Assembly: GCA_018401615.1 (NCBI GenBank)
Contig: JAGYKN010000001.1
Coordinates: 62,001-126,000, forward strand
Length of the DNA: 64,000 nucleotides
Source of the DNA: Burkholderiaceae bacterium
GTDB taxonomy: Bacteria; Pseudomonadota; Gammaproteobacteria; Burkholderiales; Burkholderiaceae_A
Direction of reading: 5' to 3'
This document shows, piece after piece, positions 19,659 through 29,555 of this stretch. Under the pieces are notes generated by a model that was not told where the DNA came from, ran no database searches, and saw only the letters and a list, made by a program, of their open reading frames with translations. Positions within the stretch are counted from its first letter, which is position 1. Every line of letters begins with the position of its first letter. A program made the translations under genes and the position numbers.

Positions 19659-21342
19659 ATGGCCCTTAACGAACGTTCGAAAAATGTCACCGCCGGTGTG
19701 GCCCGCGCACCCAACAGATCCATGTACTACGCCATGGGCTACAAGGAGTCCGACTTCAACAAGCCAATGGTGGGCGTTGCCAACGGCCACTCCACCATCA
19801 CCCCCTGCAACAGCGGGCTGCAGCCCCTGGCAGATGCTGCCGTCGAGGCACTTCGAGCGGCCGGGGCCAATCCCCAGATCTTTGGAACACCGACCATCTC
19901 CGATGGAATTGGCATGGGAACGGAGGGCATGAAGTACTCCCTTGTCTCCAGAGAGGTGATTGCCGATGGCATCGAGACCTGTGTGAACGGACAGTGGATG
20001 GATGGTGTGCTGGTCATTGGCGGCTGTGACAAGAACATGCCAGGTGGCATGATGGCCATCGCCAGAACCAACGTGCCCGCCATCTATGTCTATGGCGGCA
20101 CCATCAAGCCGGGCCGGCACAAGGGCAGAGACCTCACCATCGTCTCGGCCTTCGAGGCGGTCGGCGAATTCACAGCTGGCCGACTCTCCGAGGAGGACTT
20201 CAAGGCAATTGAGCAGAAGTCCTGCCCAGGATCTGGCTCCTGCGGTGGCATGTACACCGCCAACACCATGAGTTCAGCCTTTGAGGCCATGGGCATGAGC
20301 CTGCCCTACTCATCGACGATGGCCAATGAGGATCACGAGAAAATCGACAGCACGGCCCAGTCTGCAGCCGTGCTGATCGAGGCCATTCGCAGGGGCATCA
20401 AGCCTCGCGACATCATCACCCGCAGGTCGATTGAAAATGCAGTCCGCGTGATCATGGCAACTGGAGGCTCCACCAATGCAGTCCTTCATTTCCTGGCCAT
20501 CGCCCACGCAGCCGAGGTCGAGTGGACCATCGACGACTTCGAACGGATACGCCGGGTGACACCAGTATTTTGCGATCTCAAGCCCTCTGGTCAATATGTG
20601 ATCACCGAGCTCCACCAGGCAGGCGGCATCCCCCAGGTCATGAAGATGCTGCTTGGGGCGGGGCTGCTTCACGGAGACTGCCTCACGATCACCGGCCAGA
20701 CGATTGAGCAGACCCTCAGAGACGTCCCAGCAGCGCCCCCAGCCGGCCAGACCGTGATTCGTCCAATTGAGACGCCCATCTATGCGCAAGGACACCTGGC
20801 AATTCTCAAGGGCAACCTCTCACCCGAGGGGTGTGTGGCCAAGATCAGCGGGCTAAAGAACCCCGTCATCACAGGGCCTGCCCGCGTCTACGACTCCGAA
20901 GACGACGCCATGGCTGCCACAAGGCGCCACATGTGTGGGTGATGTGGTGGTACGGTCTGGTAAGGGCCCCAAGGGAGGGCCTGGCATGCGAGAGATGCTC
21001 GCACCCACCGCCGCCCTCGTGGGGCAGGGTCTTGGGGAGTCTGTTGGACTCATCACCGATGGTCGGTTCTCGGGCGGCACCTGGGGCATGGTGGTTGGCC
21101 ATGTCTCGCCAGAGGCCTATGTGGGCGGGCCCATTGGCCTGATCCAGGAGGGTGATTCCATCACCATCGACGCAAAGACCCTGAGGATCGAGCTAAATGT
21201 TGAGCAGCAGGAGCTCGACCGCAGGCGCGCCGCCTGGGTGCAGCCCAGGCCCCGTTACACCCGTGGTGTCTTGGCCAAATTCGCTGCCCTGGCCGGACCG
21301 GCAAGCAAGGGGGCCGTGACCGATCCCATCGGCGTGTTTTGA
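19659..21342 (+). pseudogene. ilvD: Dihydroxy-acid dehydratase IlvD, reading frame broken once (probably intact in the organism)
   Basis: IlvD makes the 2-oxo acids of valine and isoleucine synthesis with an Fe-S cluster. From ATG 19659 ([14 protein letters not shown]) the frame shows [28 protein letters not shown] with its cluster cysteine, [18 protein letters not shown] and [20 protein letters not shown]. It then stops at 20940-20942. The rest continues in another frame from about 20938 ([26 protein letters not shown]-like [14 protein letters not shown]) to 21342. The total span is 1684 bases, one more than a multiple of three, and would give about 560 residues, the family length. Both halves are well conserved and the break lies in 20919-20965, so a sequencing error is more likely than a dead gene. 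Confidence 0.88.
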
Positions 21343-21368
21343 TCGATATGTCTGTTTGCGCATATACT
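21339..21368 (+). promoter_or_regulatory. Candidate promoter of the cytochrome c gene
   Basis: TTGATC (21339-21344) and TATACT (21363-21368) are separated by 18 bases, about 50 bases before the cytochrome c start. The -35 lies in the ilvD stop region. An AGGAG site sits before the ATG. Confidence 0.4.
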
Positions 21369-21420
21369 CAAGTCTGGTCTTTTCTTTCCCAATTCGTTCC
21401 CATTCCTAGGAGATTTAATC

Positions 21421-21723
21421 ATGCGTCAACTCGTCCTGGCCGCCTCTCTGATGGCCCTCGCTGGTGCTGCCCAAGCCAGTGCAGATCTCACCAAAAAATA
21501 CAACTGCGTGGCCTGTCATGCGGAGGCCTCCAAGAAGGTGGGCCCCTCTTATAAAGACGTTGCCAAGAAGTATGCGAGCCAGTCCGATGCCGTCGATTAC
21601 CTGACCAAGAAGATCAAGGCAGGCGGCGCCGGTGTCTGGGGCCGGGTGCCAATGCCCGCCTATCCGCAGCTGAGCGATGCAGACTCCAAGGCCATGGCCA
21701 CCTACATCATGGCCCTCAAGTAA
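21421..21723 (+). CDS. Small periplasmic class I cytochrome c
   Basis: A 100-residue c-type cytochrome. A signal peptide (MRQLVLAASLMALAGAAQAS) is followed by the single heme-binding motif CVACH and, near the C-terminus, GRVPMPAYPQLSDAD, whose methionine is the expected second axial ligand. The size fits the c8/c551 electron-transfer group. It has its own candidate promoter, an AGGAG ribosome site 8 bases from the ATG, and a strong terminator, so it is a single-gene unit between ilvD and the liv genes. Confidence 0.9.
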   Translation: MRQLVLAASLMALAGAAQASADLTKKYNCVACHAEASKKVGPSYKDVAKKYASQSDAVDYLTKKIKAGGAGVWGRVPMPAYPQLSDADSKAMATYIMALK

Positions 21724-21737
21724 GCTCGGGCTGTGTT

Positions 21738-21775
21738 AAAAAAGCCTCTGTCACTCGACAGGGGCTTTTTTGTTT
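21738..21775 (+). terminator. Rho-independent terminator after the cytochrome c gene
   Basis: AAAAAAGCC-CTGTC pairs with GACAGGGGCTTTTTT across a short CACTC-type loop; the downstream arm ends in six T residues followed by GTTTTC. The A-rich upstream arm means it could work in both directions. Confidence 0.85.
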
Positions 21776-21783
21776 TCTAGACC

Positions 21784-22713
21784 ATGGACATCCTCCTTCA
21801 GCAGCTCCTCAATGGCCTGGTACTTGGTAGCGTCTATGCCCTGATTGCCCTGGGCTACACCATGGTCTATGGAATATTGCAGCTCATCAACTTCACCCAC
21901 GGCGAGGTGCTCATGGTGGGGGCGATGGTCTCGCTATCGGTTGTCATGGCGCTCTCGGATGCTGCCCCAGGAACGCCGAGTGTGGTCCTCCTGCTGGCTG
22001 GCCTGGCCGCAGCAATACCCACCTGCATGGCGCTGTCGGCGCTCATTGAGAGGCTGGCCTACCGTCCGCTTCGCAACGCACCCCGCCTGGCGCCGCTGAT
22101 CACGGCCATCGGCCTGTCGATCGTGCTGCAGACACTGGCCATGATCATCTGGAGTCCGAATCCGAGGGTCTTTCCAGACCTCCTGCCAACAACATCGTTT
22201 GCAATTGGCGGGGCCTTCCTGGCGCCCAAGCAACTCCTTATTCTGGTGGTCGCCGCAGGCCTCATGACCATCTTGATGTTGATGGTTCATCGCACCCGTT
22301 TTGGCCGATCCATGCGCGCCGTCTCTGAGAATCCAAAGATGGCCATGCTCATGGGGGTCGATGCCAATCGGGTGATCAGCATCACCTTTATGGTGGGAGC
22401 AGCACTCGCTGCAGTGGCAGGGGTGCTTGTGGCCATGAACTACAACCTCACGCATTTCACAATGGGCTTTCTGCCCGGCCTCAAGGCATTTACAGCTGCG
22501 GTGCTCGGGGGCATCGGAAACCTCCCTGGTGCTGTGTTGGGCGGCCTGCTCTTGGGCATCATCGAGAGCCTTGGAGCCGGCTACATCGGAGACATCACTG
22601 GGGGCCTCCTTGGCAGCCACTACCAAGATGTCTTTGCCTTCGCGGTGCTTATTCTGGTCCTGGTCTTTCGTCCCACTGGCCTACTGGGCGAGAGGGTCGC
22701 AGACCGCTCATGA
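21784..22713 (+). CDS. livH: Branched-chain amino acid-type ABC transporter permease LivH
   Basis: A 309-residue hydrophobic permease. The N-terminal LLNGLVLGSVYALIALGYTMVYGILQLINFTHGE is the LivH hallmark, and the cytoplasmic coupling segment RAVSENPKMAMLMGVDANRVI is present. It forms the inner-membrane channel with LivM and is powered by LivG/LivF. Substrates of this family include branched-chain amino acids, amides, urea and aromatic acids, so the actual substrate is open. First gene of livHMGF; its stop overlaps livM (ATGA). Confidence 0.88.
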   Translation: MDILLQQLLNGLVLGSVYALIALGYTMVYGILQLINFTHGEVLMVGAMVSLSVVMALSDAAPGTPSVVLLLAGLAAAIPTCMALSALIERLAYRPLRNAPRLAPLITAIGLSIVLQTLAMIIWSPNPRVFPDLLPTTSFAIGGAFLAPKQLLILVVAAGLMTILMLMVHRTRFGRSMRAVSENPKMAMLMGVDANRVISITFMVGAALAAVAGVLVAMNYNLTHFTMGFLPGLKAFTAAVLGGIGNLPGAVLGGLLLGIIESLGAGYIGDITGGLLGSHYQDVFAFAVLILVLVFRPTGLLGERVADRS

Positions 22714-23786
22714 CCGAGCGGCAGAAGGCCCTCTGGGCCACGGCCCTCATTGGCCTGGCGCTCCTGCTGCTTCCGTTCGTTGCAGGTGCCTTCGGCAATG
22801 CCTGGATCCGGATCCTCGCCTTTGCCCTGCTCTATGTCATGTTGGCACTCGGACTCAATATTGTCGTGGGCTATGCAGGGCTTCTCGATCTCGGCTATGT
22901 GGCCTTTTATGCGGTCGGTGCCTATCTCTACGCCCTGCTCTCATCCCCACATCTTGTGGAGCACTTCCCATGGGTGGCGGCGGCCTTCCCAGACGGAATC
23001 CACCTCTCGATCTGGATCGTCATCCCACTGGCTGCCGCAGTGGCAGCCCTCTTTGGCGTCTTGCTTGGCTTTCCGGTCCTTGGCCTGCGCGGCGATTATC
23101 TGGCCATCGTGACCCTGGGGTTTGGCGAGATCATCCGCATCTTTCTCAACAACCTCAATGCCCCCATCAACCTGACCAATGGTCCACAGGGCATCAGCCA
23201 CATCGATCCCGTCTCCATCGGGGGCATCTCCCTGGGTCAGCCCCTCAATCTCTTGGGCCTGAGCATCCCTTCCGTCCAGCTTTACTACTACCTCTTTCTT
23301 GGGCTGACCCTCATCGCAATCCTGGTGAGCCTGCGGCTCCAAGACTCCCGAATTGGTCGCGCATGGATGGCCATCCGCGAGGACGAGGTGGCCGCCAGGG
23401 CCATGGGCATCAACACCCGCAACATCAAACTCCTGGCGTTTGCCATGGGCGCCTCCTTTGGGGGCGTCTCTGGCGCAATGTTTTCGGCATTCCAAGGCTT
23501 TGTGTCACCAGAGAGCTTTGTGCTCATGGAAAGCATTGTGATCGTGGCGATGGTGGTCCTCGGTGGGATGGGCAATGTCAAGGGGGTTGTCCTTGGCGCA
23601 GTGCTGCTCTACGCCATCCCGGAGGCCCTGCGCCATCTGGCCAGACCGATCCAACTGCAACTGTTTGGGCAGGAGTGGATTGCCCCAGAGGCGCTGCGCA
23701 TGTTGCTCTTTGGCATGTCGATGGTCTTGATCATGCTGTATCGACCACTCGGCCTCATTGCGCGGCCACATCGCCATGCCCGGTGA
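22710..23786 (+). CDS. livM: Branched-chain amino acid-type ABC transporter permease LivM
   Basis: A 358-residue permease. It has the LivM signature LGLNIVVGYAGLLDLGYVAFYAVGAY, the long periplasmic insertion after it, the LRGDYLAIVTLGFGEIIRI stretch, and the coupling helix region IREDEVAARAMGINTRNIKLLAFAMGA. Overlaps livH by 4 bases, and its 3' end overlaps the livG start at 23776. Confidence 0.88.
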   Translation: MTERQKALWATALIGLALLLLPFVAGAFGNAWIRILAFALLYVMLALGLNIVVGYAGLLDLGYVAFYAVGAYLYALLSSPHLVEHFPWVAAAFPDGIHLSIWIVIPLAAAVAALFGVLLGFPVLGLRGDYLAIVTLGFGEIIRIFLNNLNAPINLTNGPQGISHIDPVSIGGISLGQPLNLLGLSIPSVQLYYYLFLGLTLIAILVSLRLQDSRIGRAWMAIREDEVAARAMGINTRNIKLLAFAMGASFGGVSGAMFSAFQGFVSPESFVLMESIVIVAMVVLGGMGNVKGVVLGAVLLYAIPEALRHLARPIQLQLFGQEWIAPEALRMLLFGMSMVLIMLYRPLGLIARPHRHAR

Positions 23787-24556
23787 TCCGCTGCTGCGCA
23801 TCAGCGGCGTCTCAAAACGATTCGGGGGATTACTGGCCGTCTCGGACATCAGCCTAGAAATCCAGCACCAACAGATCTATGGATTGATTGGTCCAAACGG
23901 CGCCGGCAAGACCACCCTCTTTAACCTCATCACAGGGCTCTATGCGGCAGATGCGGGTCAGTTTGAAATTGCTGGCATCCAATACAGACCCTCGGCCGTG
24001 CACGAGGTCACCAGGGCGGGCATCGCGAGGACATTCCAAAACATTCGACTCTTCGGGGACCTCACTGCCCTTGAAAATGTCATGGTGGGGCGGCACATCC
24101 GCAGCGACGGCCTCCATGCAGGAGTCTGGGGCGCCGTCTTTCGGACCAGGGGATTCATCGAGAACGAGCAGTCCATCATTGATGCAGCAGGGGCCCTGCT
24201 CGATTATGTCGGCCTTGGCGATCAACAACATCAGACTGCAACCACCCTCTCCTACGGGGACCAACGCCGCCTTGAGATTGCGAGGGCCCTGGCCACTGAG
24301 CCCAAATTGTTGGCCCTCGATGAGCCTGCAGCGGGCATGAATGCCACCGAGAAGAATGGGCTCAGAGACCTCCTTAAGAGAATTCAGTCTGATGGCAAAT
24401 CCATCCTGCTCATCGAACATGATGTCCGTCTGGTCATGGGACTCTGCTCCCAGGTCACTGTCCTCGACCATGGAGAGGTCATCGCATCGGGTGCGCCCAG
24501 CGCAATTCAGCGCGACCCAAGGGTGATCGAGGCTTACCTCGGCACGACAGCCACAC

Positions 24557-24564
<8 letters not shown>
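23776..24564 (+). CDS. livG: Branched-chain amino acid-type ABC transporter ATPase LivG
   Basis: A 262-residue ATPase. Walker A GPNGAGKTTL, the LivG-specific GIARTFQNIRLFGDLTALENVMVG, the signature LSYGDQRRLEIARAL and Walker B LLALDEPAAGMN are all present. I start at MPGDPLLRISGVSKRFGG (ATG 23776). It overlaps livM upstream and livF downstream. Confidence 0.88.
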
Positions 24565-25284
<720 letters not shown>

Positions 25285-25288
<4 letters not shown>

Positions 25289-26169
25289 GCCTGCCTGCCC
25301 GATTCCGAAGGGCCCGAATCGGGCTGGTGGGATATGGCGATGTCGGCGCCCGCATCCTCACCCAGCACCCAGGTGGGTCTGGCCCCCGCATCATCCCAAT
25401 CGGGCGGCGCAGCGGGTGGAACCTTGATGTTGCCGCTGATCGGCAACGGGTATCGAGACTCCTCACCCACTGGATTGTTCTCGTGCCACCCTCCGATGCT
25501 CACCCATCACAAGACACGCGAAGCAGGCTCCTGGCAGCCAGTGCCCGGCAGTCTCGGCAGGTCGGCAGCATCGGGGCGGCGGCCATCAGACGGCCAAGGG
25601 GGGTCTACATCAGCACCACCGGGGTCTATGGTGATCACCAGGGCGCCGTGGTGAGAGAGACCTCTGCCTGTCGAACGACATTGCCTCGGTCCCTGCGGCG
25701 GCTTCATGCTGAACGAATCTGGCGATCCCTGGGGTTTCATCGGCTCCGGGTTCCTGGCATCACCGGTCCCGACCGACTCCCATTTGAGCGAATCGCGACC
25801 GCAGCCCCTGCCCTCGTTCCACAGGACGACGTCTACACCAACCACATTGATGCCAACGATCTGGCGAGGATCTGCTGGGTCGCACTCTGGAGGGGACGCC
25901 CTGGTCGGGCCACCAATACCGTCATGGAGGGCGACCTCAAGATGGGAGACTACCTCGATGCTGTGGCCCTGGCCGCTGGCCTGCCAAGGGTGCCGAGGAT
26001 CTCCAGGGCCGAGCTCGATGAGGCGGTGCGCAGTGGCCGGGTGAGCCCGATGATGGCGAGCTTCATGCGAGACTCTCGTCGTGTCAGGAGCAGCCGGCTC
26101 GAGGCCGACCTTCGAATGACGCTGCAGACCCCCTGCCTGGAGGCACTCTTGAAAAAAACCCTCGGCTAA
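25285..26169 (+). CDS. NAD(P)-binding Rossmann-fold protein of the SDR/epimerase type
   Basis: A 294-residue protein with an N-terminal nucleotide-binding loop GLVGYGDVGARIL, a Thr-Thr-Gly-Val-Tyr segment (YISTTGVYGD) holding the usual catalytic Tyr region of extended short-chain dehydrogenases, and VYTNHIDANDLARICWVAL, typical of YeeZ/NAD-dependent epimerase-like proteins. The substrate is unknown. It starts with TTG overlapping the livF stop and ends overlapping the convergent selD by 4 bases. Confidence 0.7.
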
Positions 26170-27218
26170 GACTGCAGTTGAAGCAGGGCCTCACCGGGCC
26201 GGACCGCCTCCATCTGCCCAATCTCTGCAGCGCTCTCAAAGCCCTCTCGATGCAAGATGGCAAGGACATCATCGACCGTCTCTGGGGCGCAGGAGATCAA
26301 GAGACCCCCACTCGTCTGTGGGTCCGTGACCAGCGAGCGATCCTCGTGGCCCAAGCCGTCGGGACCAACAGCGGCACCATAGGCATCCCAATTCCTGTCG
26401 GATGCGCCCGTGACATGGCCGGCCGCAATCATCTCCCTGACCCCTTCGATCACTGGAAGCCGGCCAAGCCTGAGGACGGCCGCGAGGCCCGATCCCCGAG
26501 CCATCTCAAGGGCATGGCCCGCCAGGCCAAAGCCGGTGACATCTGTGATGCCATGGACCCCATCGAGCTCAGCCAGCATGGGGCCCGGCGTGTTGAGCTG
26601 CGTGGTGTTCTCAATCATCTGTTCGTAGGCCCTGCCCTCGAAGCGACCAGACTTTTTCAAGGCGGCCGACAAAATACCGACCCCAAGCGGCTTGCTAAGG
26701 ATGAGTCGGTCCCCGAGCCTGGCATCTGCATTGCGGCGGACCCGACTCGGATGGACCAGGCCCATCACCACAAGCCCATAGATGGGTTCGATGGAATCGA
26801 TGGTGTGGCCCCCCGCAATGGGGATGCCGGCAAGGGAACACATGGCGCGTCCACCATCGAGGATCCGCCCGATTGTCGATGTGCTCAGCAGGCTCAGGGG
26901 CATCCCAACCAGGGCAAGCGCCATGATGGGCCTGCCTCCCATGGCGTAGACATCACTGATCGCATTGGTGGCGGCGATTCGGCCAAAGTCGTAGGGGTCA
27001 TCGACGATCGGCATGAAGAAGTCTGTGGTGGCGACGAGCGCCTGATCATCGTTGAGCAGATAGACCGCTGCATCGTCTGCTGTCTCAATGCCCACCAAGA
27101 GCTCGGCCGGCATGGGCAGGCCAGAGGCCCCCTTGAGAATCTCAGTGAGCACACCGGGCGCAATTTTGCAGCCACAGCCACCACCGTGGGAGAGGGTTGT
27201 CAGTCGAGGTTCAGTCAT
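26166..27218 (-). CDS. selD: Selenophosphate synthase SelD/SenC
   Basis: A 350-residue selenide,water dikinase that makes selenophosphate, the activated selenium donor. The catalytic N-terminal loop SHGGGCGCKIAPG has cysteine (residues 15 and 17) and lysine 18, equivalent to Cys17, Cys19 and Lys20 of the E. coli enzyme, so it is the cysteine and not the selenocysteine form. TDFFMPIVDDPYDFGRIAATNAISDVYAMGG and ADARLGDRLILSKPLG are strongly conserved. It overlaps the upstream senB by 8 bases, so the two are cotranslated. selA, selB, selC and mnmH (ybbB) are not in the window. In this context it fits SenC of the selenoneine pathway. Confidence 0.93.
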   Translation of the reverse strand: MTEPRLTTLSHGGGCGCKIAPGVLTEILKGASGLPMPAELLVGIETADDAAVYLLNDDQALVATTDFFMPIVDDPYDFGRIAATNAISDVYAMGGRPIMALALVGMPLSLLSTSTIGRILDGGRAMCSLAGIPIAGGHTIDSIEPIYGLVVMGLVHPSRVRRNADARLGDRLILSKPLGVGILSAALKKSGRFEGRAYEQMIENTTQLNTPGPMLAELDGVHGITDVTGFGLAGHALEMARGSGLAAVLRLGRLPVIEGVREMIAAGHVTGASDRNWDAYGAAVGPDGLGHEDRSLVTDPQTSGGLLISCAPETVDDVLAILHREGFESAAEIGQMEAVRPGEALLQLQS

Positions 27219-28278
27219 GGCGCGGGGCATTCTTCACAGGGGGTTGGGGGCCTGGTTGGGGTCCATGCCCAAGGATATCCCGGAGAAGCCGCACCAGTGA
27301 GGCGGCCTCTGCGGCGCCGTCTGTGAGGCGATACCGGACCGTTTCGCCGGCCGCCTGAAGGGCGGCCCGATCTCGTGGAGAGGCAATCCAGGCGCCAATG
27401 CGTGCGGCCAGCGCCTGGGCATCCCCCTGGGGAAACCAGCCAGGATGATCTTCACCAAGGATGCCGATGTGCCCCGGGATGCGGCTGGCCACGACTGGCA
27501 GCCCCACTGCCACAGCCTCTGCGAGGACCAGTGCCCCGCCCTCAAGGCGCGAGGGCGCAATGAGGAGATCGGCTGACTGCATGGCGGACTCAACCGTGTC
27601 ATGCGAGACCTGTCCATCACGTTGAATCGGCAGGTCATGCAACTCAACAAGGCTGCGCAACTGGTCATCCAGTGCGGCATCCAGCACCCCGCCCAGGTGC
27701 CGCAGGTGAATCGACGCCTGCTGATCCCGCACGAGTGTTGCAATGGCGCGATAGGCCGTGAGGGGATCCTTCTCTGGCCGCACATGGCCCACCAGGAGGG
27801 CCTCGATGCTGCCTCTGCGCCCGCCTCTGCTGGGCGGCCGCTCGGCGAGTGGCCTTGCCTCAAAGGCGCTGGTCTGCGCAATCACCCTGCAGATTGGCGC
27901 ATCTGGGATGCATCGCTGGAGGCACTCACAGGCATCTGACTGAAGGCCCACCACGGCGGCTGCGCCGCGGATGGATTGTTGAGCCTGGTCTGCCCAGTCG
28001 GGCTGGGTCAGGCCCTGAAGATCGCCATAGAGGTCTGTCCCGGTGAGGACCACTGCATAGGGAATTGACAGCTCACGAAAACGCTCAGCAGCCAGGTGAC
28101 TGCGCCTGGCATGCAAGAGGAGTCCCGCACGGATGCCGGATAGATCGGCAGGTGCTGGTGGACCCACATGGACACGGGCAGGCAGCCCGGACTGCGTCAG
28201 AAGCGCCTCGTGGCGAGAAGCAGTTCGCCAATTGCCGGAGCCAGTCTGCGGGCCGTATGGCGTCACAATCAGAATCAT
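27211..28278 (-). CDS. senB: Selenosugar synthase SenB (glycosyltransferase-like)
   Basis: A 355-residue GT-B fold protein. The N-terminus has YGPQTGSGNWRTASRHEALL and VLTGTDLYGDL; the C-terminal donor-binding domain has LLVGHVRPEKDPLTAYRAI, ADLLIAPSRLEGGALVLAEAVAVGLPVVAS. This is the small glycosyltransferase group found beside selD in bacteria. In the published selenoneine pathway, SenB joins selenophosphate and a UDP-sugar to give a selenosugar. Assignment here rests on sequence pattern plus the selD-senB-senA-egtD neighbourhood. It starts only about 26 bases from the divergent senA start, so the two share a very small promoter region. Confidence 0.85.
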   Translation of the reverse strand: MILIVTPYGPQTGSGNWRTASRHEALLTQSGLPARVHVGPPAPADLSGIRAGLLLHARRSHLAAERFRELSIPYAVVLTGTDLYGDLQGLTQPDWADQAQQSIRGAAAVVGLQSDACECLQRCIPDAPICRVIAQTSAFEARPLAERPPSRGGRRGSIEALLVGHVRPEKDPLTAYRAIATLVRDQQASIHLRHLGGVLDAALDDQLRSLVELHDLPIQRDGQVSHDTVESAMQSADLLIAPSRLEGGALVLAEAVAVGLPVVASRIPGHIGILGEDHPGWFPQGDAQALAARIGAWIASPRDRAALQAAGETVRYRLTDGAAEAASLVRLLRDILGHGPQPGPQPPVKNAPRHD

Positions 28279-28288
28279 GTTGAGAGGC

Positions 28289-28294
28289 TACACT
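28289..28294 (+). promoter_or_regulatory. Candidate -10 element for senA in the senB-senA divergent gap
   Basis: TACACT lies about 10 bases before the senA start, so a transcript would begin at or within a few bases of the start codon (near-leaderless). A clear -35 is not visible, and any would lie in the start of senB. Confidence 0.25.
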
Positions 28295-28304
28295 GGACAG
28301 CGTG

Positions 28305-29555
28305 ATGTTGTCCGTTCGTCATTGCAAGGCCCAGCAGCTTGAGACCGCCTACGCGCAGTGTCTTGTGTCGCTCCTCGCCTGCCTGGAGCGGTTCTCCCTC
28401 TCGCTCAATGCATTTTCCAGCCATGTGCCACATCTGGAGCAGGTCAATCCCCCGCTCTGGGAATTTGGTCACGTGGCTTGGTTCACTGAACATTGGGTCC
28501 TGCGAAACCCAGGCCGCGCCCTTGGCAGGGGCCTCAAGGACCCCAATCTGCGCGCCTCGATGCGCCCCTCGCTGCTCCCTGAGGCCGACGCCCTCTTTGA
28601 CTCCGCAACCATCCCCCACGGGGATCGATGGCAGCTCGAGCAGCTGGGTCGCTCTGGCATTGAGCACTACCTCTCCAGGACCTTTAAAGAAGCCATTGCA
28701 ATCCTCCAACTCGATGCCACCAGAGAGACAGCCCTCTACTTTCATCGGCTGAGCATTGCGCACACCTGGATGCACCTTGAGGCGCTTGAAATGACGGCCC
28801 AGACCCTGGGGTTTGAGCGGACCGAATCAGCAGAGCCGATGACCCTCGACGTCAGAGACCAGGCCCCTCTTGCGATCGATGCCCAGGCGCTACGCGCATC
28901 TCCGGATCGTGATTGCTTTTTCTTTGACAATGAATTCGGCGGGTTAGAGGCCGACATCGGGGCCTTTGAAATTGATGCCCAGCCAGTCTCCCTGGGGGCC
29001 TTCTGGGCATTTGTCGACGATGGCGGTTACGAGCGGGAATCGTTGTGGACAGACCATGGCTGGGCCTGGAAGACCAGGCAGGCCGCGGCCGGTCCGCTGC
29101 ACTCGCGCAGGCAGGGCGATCTGCTCTTGTGCCGAGTTGGAGCGCAGTGGGCCCTTGGAGATGCCGCCCAACCCGTCTGCCATGTCTGCCTACATGAGGC
29201 GCAGGCCTGGTGCAATTGGGCCGGCCGACAGCTCCCCACAGAGGCCCAATGGATGGCTGCGGCGTCTGCGGGCATGCGCTGGGGAAGGGTCTGGGAATGG
29301 ACAAGCAGCCCCTTTGTGCCCTTCTCGGGTTTCACAGCCCACCCCTATGAGGCCTACTCCGAACCATGGTTCGGGGCAGACCATTGGGTCCTCAAGGGGG
29401 CCTGCGCCCAGACGCATCCGATGCTGCGAGACCGTCTCTTTCGAAACTTCTACCGACCACACCGACAGGATGTCTTCGCTGGCTTTAGGAGTGTTCAAGC
29501 TGCCGTGGCCGGATGCGCCACGAATTCGACAAAACCACCAGAACGACTCCGGTAG
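28305..29555 (+). CDS. senA: Selenoneine synthase SenA (EgtB-like non-heme iron enzyme)
   Basis: About 416 residues, organised like EgtB: an N-terminal DinB-like domain and a C-terminal formylglycine-enzyme-like domain. The three-histidine iron site is visible: FGHVAWF (His56) and the HX3HXE motif HTWMHLE (His153, His157, Glu159). The C-terminal domain has VSLGAFWAFVDDGGYERESLW, CHVCLHEAQAWCNWAGRQLPTEAQW and RNFYRPHRQDVFAGFRS. EgtB couples cysteine-type thiols to hercynine; SenA does the equivalent with a selenosugar. Adjacent senB and selD and the lack of EgtC/EgtE genes favour SenA over EgtB. Start is ATG 28305 (GTG 28302 possible). The 3' end overlaps the convergent egtD by 61 bases. Confidence 0.85.
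   Translation: MLSVRHCKAQQLETAYAQCLVSLLACLERFSLSLNAFSSHVPHLEQVNPPLWEFGHVAWFTEHWVLRNPGRALGRGLKDPNLRASMRPSLLPEADALFDSATIPHGDRWQLEQLGRSGIEHYLSRTFKEAIAILQLDATRETALYFHRLSIAHTWMHLEALEMTAQTLGFERTESAEPMTLDVRDQAPLAIDAQALRASPDRDCFFFDNEFGGLEADIGAFEIDAQPVSLGAFWAFVDDGGYERESLWTDHGWAWKTRQAAAGPLHSRRQGDLLLCRVGAQWALGDAAQPVCHVCLHEAQAWCNWAGRQLPTEAQWMAAASAGMRWGRVWEWTSSPFVPFSGFTAHPYEAYSEPWFGADHWVLKGACAQTHPMLRDRLFRNFYRPHRQDVFAGFRSVQAAVAGCATNSTKPPERLR

Noticed and set aside
20938-20943. UGA in ilvD as a possible selenocysteine codon, since selD is present
   Set aside because: The conserved continuation is in a different frame, so read-through of that UGA would not restore IlvD; no SECIS-like element or selA/B/C is seen.
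22529-23857. A 442-residue plus-strand frame overlapping livM
   Set aside because: It is an out-of-frame shadow of livM with Arg/Pro/His-rich composition.
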